Below are positions 1 through 5,940 of a stretch of DNA of 7,484 nt, piece by piece; position 1 is the stretch's first letter; every line of letters starts with the position of its first letter. Made by a program: the position numbers and the translations under genes. Below the pieces are notes generated by a model, which worked only from the letters and a program-made list of their open reading frames with translations, was not told where the DNA came from and did no database searches. This DNA is from Gammaproteobacteria bacterium. GTDB taxonomy: Bacteria > Pseudomonadota > Gammaproteobacteria > Pseudomonadales > Azotimanducaceae. The stretch spans positions 1 through 7,484 of the forward strand of contig QIDL01000489.1 in the NCBI GenBank assembly GCA_003228415.1. The letters run 5' to 3'.

Positions 1-558
1 CAACAGGCGATCGACAACCACCTGCCCTGGCTGCAGGCAGCGAGCTATCTCGGTTGCAGAGCCATTCGCGTCAACGCTGGAGGACAGGGATCGAGGGATG
101 AAGTCTCCAGCAGGGTCGCCGACAGCCTGCACAGCCTCGGCACCGCGGCTGCACCTCTCGGTCTGTATGTGCTGGTGGAAAACCACGGTGGTCTATCCAG
201 CGACGGCGGCTGGCTGGCGGCTACCATCGAACGAGCCGACCACCCTCGCGTCGGAACCCTGCCCGACTTCGGCAATTTCCGCCTGAATCCCGGTAGCGAA
301 CCCGAATACTACGACCGCTATCTTGGCGTCACAGAGTTGATGCCGCGCGCTCGTGCGGTGAGCGCAAAGTCTTATGACTTCGACGAGCAGGGTAACGAAA
401 CGACCATCGACTACCAGCGGATGATGCGCATCGTCCTCGATGCGGGCTACCGGGGACATGTCGGCATCGAGTATGAAGGCCAGCGGCTCTCGGAATTCGA
501 AGGAATCCGGGCGACTCGAGATCTACTGATTCGACTCAGAACCGAATTGATGGCCTGA
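1..558 (+). CDS. Sugar phosphate isomerase/epimerase, TIM-barrel (AP endonuclease 2-like fold), 5' end missing
   Basis: The reading frame is open from the first base to TGA at 556-558, giving 185 visible residues that lack the N-terminal part of the barrel. The protein resembles the xylose isomerase-like TIM-barrel family (sugar phosphate isomerases/epimerases), which bind a divalent metal at the barrel mouth. Visible signatures are VRVN-like strand text (AIRVNAGG, residues 21-28), VENHGG at 59-64 with the likely metal ligand E60, LPDFGNF at 87-93 with likely ligand D89, VSAKSYDF at 120-127, and GIEYEG at 155-160 near the C-terminus with a further acidic ligand. The tail ending EGIRATRDLLIR is typical of the family. 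The substrate cannot be told from sequence; such genes often act on sugars, inositols or hydroxypyruvate-like compounds. It points toward the minus-strand purC and is not in the same operon as anything else visible. Confidence 0.85.
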   Translation, partial: QQAIDNHLPWLQAASYLGCRAIRVNAGGQGSRDEVSSRVADSLHSLGTAAAPLGLYVLVENHGGLSSDGGWLAATIERADHPRVGTLPDFGNFRLNPGSEPEYYDRYLGVTELMPRARAVSAKSYDFDEQGNETTIDYQRMMRIVLDAGYRGHVGIEYEGQRLSEFEGIRATRDLLIRLRTELMA

Positions 559-570
559 GGAATCGGATCC

Positions 571-583
571 AGGGTGTGACCCT
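571..583. terminator. Small hairpin in the convergent gap (weak terminator candidate)
   Basis: The 32 bp between the stop codons of the isomerase and purC contain AGGGT, a 3-base loop, then ACCCT (571-575 and 579-583). A second pairing is possible between TGAGG (556-560) and CCTCA (581-585). No T-run follows on either strand, so this does not meet the usual standard for an intrinsic terminator. Its place between convergent genes is the main reason to list it. Confidence 0.25.
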
Positions 584-590
584 CATCGCG

Positions 591-1511
591 TTATAATTTC
601 AGCGATCTGCCGGTCAACAGCTCGTAGGCTTCCAGGTATCTGGCAATACTGCGCGCCACCACTTCATCCGGCAGCGTCGGGCCCGGAGCGGTCTTGTCCC
701 ACTCGCCGGCTTCAACCACCGTCTCCAGATAGTTACGCACGATCTGCTTGTCGAAGCTCGGCTGCTCACCCCCGGGCTCCCACTCGGCAGCAGGCCAGAA
801 ACGGGAACTGTCTGGTGTGAATATCTCGTCAATCAGCAACGGTGATCCCTGACCGTCTATCTGGCCGAACTCGAACTTGGTGTCCGCCAGAATGATCCCC
901 CGCTCCAGAGCATAATCGCGCGCCCGCGTGTACAGGCCGAGCGTGGTCTCGGCCAGCCAGGTCATGAGTACCTCACCCACCACTTCCATACCTTCTGCGA
1001 AGCTGATGTTCTCATCGTGACCGGTTTCTGCCTTGGTGGAAGGTGTAAACAACGGATCTGCAAGTCGATCACTGTTGCGCAGACCTTCCGGCAGCTCGAT
1101 ACCACAGACGCTGCCGGTGCGCTGATAGTCCTTCCAGCCGCTGCCGGTAATGTAGCCTCGTGCAATGCACTCGATGGGTACGACCCGGGTTCTGTGACAG
1201 AGCATGACCCTGCGGCTCAGCGCGAGGCGTTGATCCTCTGTCAAACCCGGCACATCTTCCACGTCGGTCGAGATGAGATGGTTGGGCACATCCGAAAAGT
1301 AGTCGAACCAGAATTTCGAGATCTGTGTGAGCACCACGCCCTTGCCGGGCAGCCCATTGCCCATCACCACGTCGAACGCACTGATCCGATCCGTGGCGAC
1401 AATCAGCAGCGCTACGGATCCATCTGCCATTGGCACATCGTAGAGATCCCTTACCTTGCCACTCCGTTTGTTGGGCAGCTCCAATTGTGTTTCGAGCAAT
1501 GCGTCGCTCAT
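591..1511 (-). CDS. purC: Phosphoribosylaminoimidazole-succinocarboxamide synthase (SAICAR synthetase)
   Basis: This 306-residue cytosolic enzyme joins CAIR and aspartate with ATP hydrolysis to give SAICAR, a step of de novo purine synthesis (EC 6.3.2.6). Family motifs run along its whole length: KRSGKVRDLYD (15-25) in the ATP-binding N-terminal part, ATDRISAFD (39-47), the first signature PIECIARGYITGSGW (112-126), the second signature LADTKFEFG (208-216), and DEIFTPDSSRFW (228-239). It is the long form, similar in length to yeast Ade1 rather than the roughly 237-residue E. coli type, with extra sequence such as the LFTPSTKAETGHDENI segment (154-169). The ATG at 1511 is preceded by GAGG with an 8-nt spacer. 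It is the last gene of the minus-strand run, 25 bp after the SDR gene, and no separate promoter is evident. The sequence looks intact. Confidence 0.97.
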   Translation of the reverse strand: MSDALLETQLELPNKRSGKVRDLYDVPMADGSVALLIVATDRISAFDVVMGNGLPGKGVVLTQISKFWFDYFSDVPNHLISTDVEDVPGLTEDQRLALSRRVMLCHRTRVVPIECIARGYITGSGWKDYQRTGSVCGIELPEGLRNSDRLADPLFTPSTKAETGHDENISFAEGMEVVGEVLMTWLAETTLGLYTRARDYALERGIILADTKFEFGQIDGQGSPLLIDEIFTPDSSRFWPAAEWEPGGEQPSFDKQIVRNYLETVVEAGEWDKTAPGPTLPDEVVARSIARYLEAYELLTGRSLKL

Positions 1512-1519
1512 CGCTTGAT

Positions 1520-1523
1520 CCTC
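1520..1523 (-). promoter_or_regulatory. Ribosome binding site of purC
   Basis: GAGG on the minus strand lies 8 nt before the ATG at 1511. It supports this start codon and translation of purC as an independent cistron within a polycistronic message. Confidence 0.6.
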
Positions 1524-1536
1524 AATCCGTCTGATG

Positions 1537-2301
1537 TCAGGAGGTCATGCCGCCATCGGCCATGTTGACCGAACCGGTGACCCAGGAGCTGTCGTCGCTA
1601 GCGAGAAAGAGCATGACCTGTGCGATTTCTTCCGGCTCGGCATAGCGCTGCATGGGGATACTGGCAGCGAATTGCGCCTTTGCTGCCTCCGGGCTTTCGG
1701 CACCATAACCATCCTCGATACTGCGCATCATCCGCGTTTCAACCGGAGAAGGATTGACCGTGTTCACCCGGATTCCCATGGAGGCCAGTTCCTTCGCCGC
1801 CGAACGCATCAAGCCGACAACGGCGTGCTTGCTGGTTGCATACGGGGCAATTCCCGGCGCACCTTCGACACCCGCCACGCTCGAGGTGATGACGATGCTG
1901 CCGCCGCCACGCTTGGCCATCGCGGGAGCCGCAGCCCGTAAACCCAGAAACGGACCTTTGACATTGACCTTCATAACCTGATCAAAGCGCGCCTCGTCGT
2001 ATTCCAACAACGGCATCACATCCCCTTCGATCCCCGCATTGGCGAGCAATACATCCACACCTCCGTAGCGCTCTTCCGCGCAGGCAACCATGGACGCATT
2101 GTCTTCAGCGCTGGTCATGTCTCCGACAAAATAGCTCACGGCGTTACTGCCGATTTCGTTTGTCGCTTCCGTGAGCGCGCCTTCATCGATATCCACCAGC
2201 AGGACGTAGGCGCCTTCAGCAACGAACAGCTTTCCCGCCGCCTTACCGATACCTCCCGCTCCGCCGGTGATAATGACCACTTTGTCCTGCAAACGATTCA
2301 T
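1537..2301 (-). CDS. Short-chain dehydrogenase/reductase (classical SDR), NAD-preferring by motif
   Basis: A 254-residue protein of normal length for a classical SDR, with a single Rossmann fold expected to work as a soluble oligomer. Seen in order: the nucleotide-binding TGGAGGIG at 12-19; an acidic residue after beta-2 (D37 in VLLVDID), which in this family usually favours NAD(H) over NADP(H); GDMT at 60-63; NAG at 88-90; and a complete catalytic tetrad N113, S141, Y154, K158 (YATSK). The loop after beta-6 reads NPSPVETRM rather than the common NPG form. The C-terminus GSVNMADGGMTS is also typical. The substrate cannot be read from the sequence; best database hits are likely to carry vague names such as 3-oxoacyl-ACP reductase or glucose 1-dehydrogenase. 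The ATG at 2301 has a strong AGGAG site. It sits 17 bp after the PLP enzyme gene and 25 bp before purC. Confidence 0.93.
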   Translation of the reverse strand: MNRLQDKVVIITGGAGGIGKAAGKLFVAEGAYVLLVDIDEGALTEATNEIGSNAVSYFVGDMTSAEDNASMVACAEERYGGVDVLLANAGIEGDVMPLLEYDEARFDQVMKVNVKGPFLGLRAAAPAMAKRGGGSIVITSSVAGVEGAPGIAPYATSKHAVVGLMRSAAKELASMGIRVNTVNPSPVETRMMRSIEDGYGAESPEAAKAQFAASIPMQRYAEPEEIAQVMLFLASDDSSWVTGSVNMADGGMTS

Positions 2302-2307
2302 ACCCTG

Positions 2308-2312
2308 CTCCT
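2308..2312 (-). promoter_or_regulatory. Ribosome binding site of the SDR gene
   Basis: AGGAG on the minus strand lies 6 nt before the ATG at 2301. It is the clearest Shine-Dalgarno sequence in the window and fixes the start of the SDR gene. Confidence 0.8.
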
Positions 2313-2318
2313 GTTGAG

Positions 2319-3563
2319 TTAGTCATTGTTGGAAATCCCGTCGCCGAAGGCCCGGGCCAGATCATCCAGAAGATCGTCAGACTCTTCGATACCCGCGGAG
2401 ATCCGGATCAGCGACTCATCGATCCCCATGCTGGCGCGCCGCCGTTCTCCCATCTCGTAGTAGATCGTGTGCGCCACCGGAATCGCCAGAGTCCGATTGT
2501 CACCCAGGTTACTGGACTTGACGATGACCTCGAGTCGATTCAGATACTCCCAGAGATCCACGGACGCATCGAGTTCGAAACTGAACAGCGCACCGGGATA
2601 GCGAAACAGCTCGAGGGCCCGATGATGTTCAGGATGTTCCACCAATCCCGGATAGTAAACGGCCTTCACCAGAGGGTGGCCCGAAAGATAATCGGTCATC
2701 TTCCGGGTATTGGTACACTGACGTTCCATGCGCAAACCCAGAGTCTCTGCACCAACGGCAAGGTGATGAGCCGCTTCAGGCCCGAGTGCCGCGCCAAAGT
2801 CCCGCAAACCTTTCTTCTTGATCTGGGTTATGGCCCATTTCTCGTGGTCCCCGTTCTTGTAGGTATCGTAGATGTTCTCGAACGTCCGCCAGTCATACCG
2901 GCCCATCTCCGTGACCGACCCTCCGAGAGCATTACCATGCCCACCGATGTATTTGGTCAAACTGTTGATGACCAGGCTCGCCTGTACCTCCCCCGGTTGA
3001 AAGAGGTAGGGTGATGTCATGGTGTTGTCCACGAAGTAGACGAGCGTTCTCTCCGCGCAAAGCTGACCGATCTCACGCAATGCGGATACCTGGGTTCGCG
3101 GATTGGCGATGGTTTCCACGAACACCATCTTTGTGGCAGGCGTGATCGCGGCAGCCACGGCTGCCACATCGGTGGCATCCACAAAAGTCACATCGATCCC
3201 ATGAGCCCCGAAGGTATTGAACAGACTATTGGTGTTACCAAATAGAAATGACGACGAGACCAGGTGATCGCCCGCCCGCAGCAGCGAGAACAGCGTCGTT
3301 CCGATCGCAGCCATCCCGGTACCAAAGCAGACGCTTTGCACCCCATTTTCCATTGCAGTGATCTTATCCTGCAACGCCTCAACCGTTGGATTGACCTGAC
3401 GCCCGTAGGTATAACCCGCCTTGGTACCCTGAAACGCTGCCGCTAAATCACGGGCATCCTCATAACCGTAGGCAACCGTTGCATGGATCGGCTTCTGCAG
3501 CGACCCGTGCTCAATGGGCTTTCCTCGATCGCTGTGCACGATCCGGGTCGTAAAACCTTTCAT
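2319..3563 (-). CDS. PLP-dependent trans-sulfuration family enzyme (cystathionine gamma-synthase / O-acetylhomoserine sulfhydrylase-like)
   Basis: A 414-residue fold-type I PLP enzyme of the Cys/Met metabolism family, complete in length. The substrate-gripping segment YTYGRQVNPT (51-60) holds the Tyr and Arg that contact the cofactor phosphate of the neighbouring subunit. GTGMAAI (81-87) forms the phosphate cup. D179 in YFVDNT pairs with the pyridine nitrogen, and K204 in NSLTKYIGGHG is the Schiff-base lysine. Position 108, where methionine gamma-lyase and cystathionine lyases carry the ring-stacking Tyr (YGxT), is Phe in FLFGNT. The family covers gamma-synthases, gamma- and beta-lyases and sulfhydrylases, which motifs alone do not separate, so I give no symbol. 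The ATG at 3563 gives the family-typical MKGFTTRIVHSDR start, yet no good Shine-Dalgarno precedes it. It begins 20 bp after the stop of the c-di-GMP gene, so coupled or read-through translation is plausible. Confidence 0.9.
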   Translation of the reverse strand: MKGFTTRIVHSDRGKPIEHGSLQKPIHATVAYGYEDARDLAAAFQGTKAGYTYGRQVNPTVEALQDKITAMENGVQSVCFGTGMAAIGTTLFSLLRAGDHLVSSSFLFGNTNSLFNTFGAHGIDVTFVDATDVAAVAAAITPATKMVFVETIANPRTQVSALREIGQLCAERTLVYFVDNTMTSPYLFQPGEVQASLVINSLTKYIGGHGNALGGSVTEMGRYDWRTFENIYDTYKNGDHEKWAITQIKKKGLRDFGAALGPEAAHHLAVGAETLGLRMERQCTNTRKMTDYLSGHPLVKAVYYPGLVEHPEHHRALELFRYPGALFSFELDASVDLWEYLNRLEVIVKSSNLGDNRTLAIPVAHTIYYEMGERRRASMGIDESLIRISAGIEESDDLLDDLARAFGDGISNND

Positions 3564-3583
3564 ACTGGAACTTATGTCTTCGG

Positions 3584-5863
3584 TCAGACAGTGTCGAGGA
3601 GAAGTTCTTCGCGCACCAGGGCTTCGAACGGCTGGTTCCTGATCATTCTGGCGACCTCGCCGGCGGGTACCGGTTTGCTGAAGAAAAAGCCCTGTCCTTC
3701 GCTACAACCTTGAGCATTCAGATAGCGCAGCTGGGTTCGATTCTCTACACCCTCCGCAATCAGATCGAGCTTCAGGCCCCGCGCCATGGCAACAATGGCA
3801 TTGATGATACTGACATCCGTCTCGTCCGCGCGAATGTCGCCGACGAAACTGCGATCGATTTTCAGCGTCTGGATCGGAAACTGCTGCAGGTAAGACAACG
3901 AAGAATAGCCGGTACCGAAGTCGTCAATCGCGATATGAACACCAAGACGACGCAGTTCCTTGAGCTTCGGAACGATCACTTCCATGTCTTGCATGAGTGT
4001 ATTCTCGGTGATCTCGAGTTTCACCGCACCAGCCTCGAGATTGCTGTTTTGCATCGATGAGACAAAGCGATCGACGAATCCTTCCTGCTCGAGTTGTACC
4101 GCCGAAAGGTTCACGGATACCTGAACACTTCCCAGTCCCTTACCTCGCCAGTAGGCCACATCCGAAAACGCCTGTTGCTGAACAAAATCATCGATTTGAG
4201 AAATCAGACCGGTCTCTTCCGCCACCGGCAGAAAGTGCGCTGGTTCAAGCAGGCCGCGTACCGGATGTTGCCAGCGCACCAGTGCTTCTACTCCGGTAAT
4301 GGTTCCAGTGCTCAAGGAAACCTGGGGCTGGTAGAAAACTCTGAGCTCACCCTGCGCAAGGCCGTTGCGCAACTCCCGCTCAAGCGTGAGACGGGTCGAG
4401 AAGCTGTGATTCATCTCCTCGGAGAAGAACTGATAACCGTTTTTACCCCGTCCCTTGACCTGGTACATGGCAATGTCGGCATTCTGAATAAGAGATTCTT
4501 CGGTGTCGCCCGCTTCCGGATAAATGGAGATACCGATGCTCGCACCCACAAACAGCTCGTGACCATCAATCACGAAAGGTGCATTGAGCCGGTCGAGAAT
4601 TTTGCTGGCAATCACCACCACGTCATCCTTGGTGCGCACTTCGGGCAACAGCAAGGTAAATTCATCGCCGCCAAATCGAGCCAGCGTATCACCCCGTCGC
4701 AGGCAACTCTGCAGCCGATTGGCGACAGCCTTCAACAACCGGTCACCCATCGTATGGCCAAGGGTATCGTTCACCAGTTTGAAGCGATCGAGGTCGAGGA
4801 ACATCACCGCAAGCTTGCGCTTGTTGCGCCGGGCATGGGCGATGGCGAGTGATAACCGATCCTTCAACAGAGCCCGGTTCGGCAGGTGAGTGAGCAGATC
4901 GTGGTAGGCCTGGAAGTTGATGACCTCCTGTGCCTCCTTGCGTTCGGAAATATCACGCGCGGTGCCGTAGGTACCGACAAATTTTTCCCTGGTCCGCTCG
5001 TTCGAATCCGAGTAGATGCCTTCTGCGGTCAGCTCCATCCATACAGATTGCGCATGGAAAAGTCTGGGGCCACGTCTGTTCAGGCGGCTTCGGAGCCTCA
5101 CCTCCACATTGGTGGCTGCCCGGTTACCCATGCGTCTTTCGTTGAAGATGTTACGAGCCTGCTCGAGATGCTCGTCATCAACCAGCTCCGAGTAGTGCCG
5201 GCCGACCAGCTCGTCCTTGCGGTAACCGAGTAACGATTCGACCCGCTCGTTCAAAAAGATGAAGCAGCCGTTCCGATCCAGCATGTATACCAGATCTGGC
5301 GAGTTGTTGACGATGAACCGATGCAGCTCCTCCGATTCCTTGAGCTTTTCTTCCATGTGCTGGTTTTCATTTTCCAGCTTGCACTGGCGCAGCGCCGTTT
5401 CCATGGTCGCAATCAGCTCGCCGGCCTCGTAGGGTTTTTTGACGAAGTCGAATGCACCGCAACGCAACGCGTGTTTCACGCCGCTGAAGCTCGAGTCGCC
5501 GCTGACCACAATGATCTTGGTGTCGAGACTTTTCTGAGAAGCGTAGTCGAGAATGTCGTGGCCGCTGACACCGGGCATGATCAGATCGAGCAACACTACG
5601 TCGTAGTGCTTGTTACCGAGCGCCTCGAGTGCATCGGCACCACCGAGCGCCTTGTCGGCTTGATAGCCATGGAGATTGACCAGCTGGTGCAGGCTGTTCA
5701 GTAACTCGGCTTTGTCGTCGACGATCAATATCGAGCGCAGACTCCTCGCAGGGCCGGCAGGAGGGAACTCTTCACCTTCTCCTCTGCGGAGAGGATCGTG
5801 GTTGAGCAACCGGGAGAAAGATTCTCCCGGGCTGAGCGCTTGAGCGGCGTCGTGATTCCTCAT
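3584..5863 (-). CDS. Response regulator with REC, PAS, GGDEF and EAL domains (c-di-GMP synthesis and breakdown)
   Basis: A 759-residue soluble signalling protein with no membrane segments. Residues 1-40 look disordered. The REC domain (about 42-160) has the acid pair D49/D50, phosphoacceptor D93, S121 and K143-P144. A probable coiled coil (about 155-178) leads to a PAS domain (about 178-308) ending ISERKEAQ. The GGDEF domain (about 315-480) has an intact GGDEF (398-402) and an allosteric I-site R389xxD392 placed five residues before it, as in PleD. The EAL domain (about 495-745) keeps E526 of EAL, N585, E617, E620, D647/D648 in DDFGTGYSS, K668, E704 and Q724; the spacing closely follows RocR. 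Both diguanylate cyclase and phosphodiesterase activity are therefore possible, with phosphorylation of D93 as likely control. No partner histidine kinase is in the window. The ATG at 5863 has no Shine-Dalgarno, but an in-frame TAA lies 36 bases upstream with no other ATG, GTG or TTG between. Confidence 0.95.
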   Translation of the reverse strand: MRNHDAAQALSPGESFSRLLNHDPLRRGEGEEFPPAGPARSLRSILIVDDKAELLNSLHQLVNLHGYQADKALGGADALEALGNKHYDVVLLDLIMPGVSGHDILDYASQKSLDTKIIVVSGDSSFSGVKHALRCGAFDFVKKPYEAGELIATMETALRQCKLENENQHMEEKLKESEELHRFIVNNSPDLVYMLDRNGCFIFLNERVESLLGYRKDELVGRHYSELVDDEHLEQARNIFNERRMGNRAATNVEVRLRSRLNRRGPRLFHAQSVWMELTAEGIYSDSNERTREKFVGTYGTARDISERKEAQEVINFQAYHDLLTHLPNRALLKDRLSLAIAHARRNKRKLAVMFLDLDRFKLVNDTLGHTMGDRLLKAVANRLQSCLRRGDTLARFGGDEFTLLLPEVRTKDDVVVIASKILDRLNAPFVIDGHELFVGASIGISIYPEAGDTEESLIQNADIAMYQVKGRGKNGYQFFSEEMNHSFSTRLTLERELRNGLAQGELRVFYQPQVSLSTGTITGVEALVRWQHPVRGLLEPAHFLPVAEETGLISQIDDFVQQQAFSDVAYWRGKGLGSVQVSVNLSAVQLEQEGFVDRFVSSMQNSNLEAGAVKLEITENTLMQDMEVIVPKLKELRRLGVHIAIDDFGTGYSSLSYLQQFPIQTLKIDRSFVGDIRADETDVSIINAIVAMARGLKLDLIAEGVENRTQLRYLNAQGCSEGQGFFFSKPVPAGEVARMIRNQPFEALVREELLLDTV
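5810..5830 (-). repeat. Perfect 9-bp inverted repeat in the 5' coding region of the c-di-GMP gene
   Basis: CCGGGAGAA, a 3-base loop, then TTCTCCCGG lie inside codons 12-18 (residues PGESFSR) of the REC-PAS-GGDEF-EAL gene. All nine pairs are Watson-Crick and six are G-C, so a stable mRNA hairpin or a cruciform/protein site is possible. It falls in the low-complexity N-terminal extension, where the protein sequence is under little constraint. Confidence 0.7.
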
Positions 5864-5869
5864 GAGGCG

Positions 5870-5875
5870 GATATA
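5870..5875 (-). promoter_or_regulatory. Possible -10 element (TATATC) for a leaderless c-di-GMP gene transcript
   Basis: TATATC on the minus strand ends 6 nt before the ATG at 5863. With normal geometry transcription would start at the A of the ATG, which would fit the missing Shine-Dalgarno. No sequence at 16-18 bp further upstream resembles TTGACA well; the direct repeats cover that position. This is a speculative call. Confidence 0.25.
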
Positions 5876-5908
5876 CCTGTTAGTGGAAACCGGTTAGCGG
5901 AAACCTGT
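5875..5908. repeat. Tandem 14-bp direct repeat, about 2.4 copies
   Basis: The first two copies, ACCTGTTAGTGGAA (5875-5888) and ACCGGTTAGCGGAA (5889-5902), match at 12 of 14 positions. A third partial copy ACCTGT follows at 5903-5908. The junction forms the 8-bp palindrome AACCGGTT (5888-5895). The array ends 11 bp before the start of the c-di-GMP gene, overlapping where a -35 box would lie, so it may be an operator for a regulator that binds direct repeats. A chance short tandem duplication is the alternative. Confidence 0.65.
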
Positions 5909-5940
5909 GACAATCTACCAATCTGGGTTGCCAATTGTGA

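Larger units (their letters stand above)
5864..5940 (-). other. Intergenic region before the c-di-GMP gene, probable regulatory region
   Basis: This 77-bp stretch between the Nudix stop and the ATG at 5863 is the largest internal gap. It holds the tandem 14-bp repeats, a second pair of direct repeats TGTGAC (5906-5911 and 5936-5941, 30 bp apart, the last base being the first base of the Nudix stop codon) and repeated CAATCT (5911-5916 and 5919-5924). I see no hairpin followed by a T-run, so no intrinsic terminator for the Nudix gene, and no convincing -35 box. A gene inside it is unlikely. Confidence 0.5.

Noticed and set aside
1017..1568. A 183-codon plus-strand open frame
   Set aside because: It is antisense to the well-conserved purC gene and its translation has no recognisable domain.
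4094..4852. A 252-codon plus-strand open frame
   Set aside because: It lies fully opposite the conserved GGDEF and EAL coding sequence and shows no family motif; it is an antisense shadow caused by codon bias.
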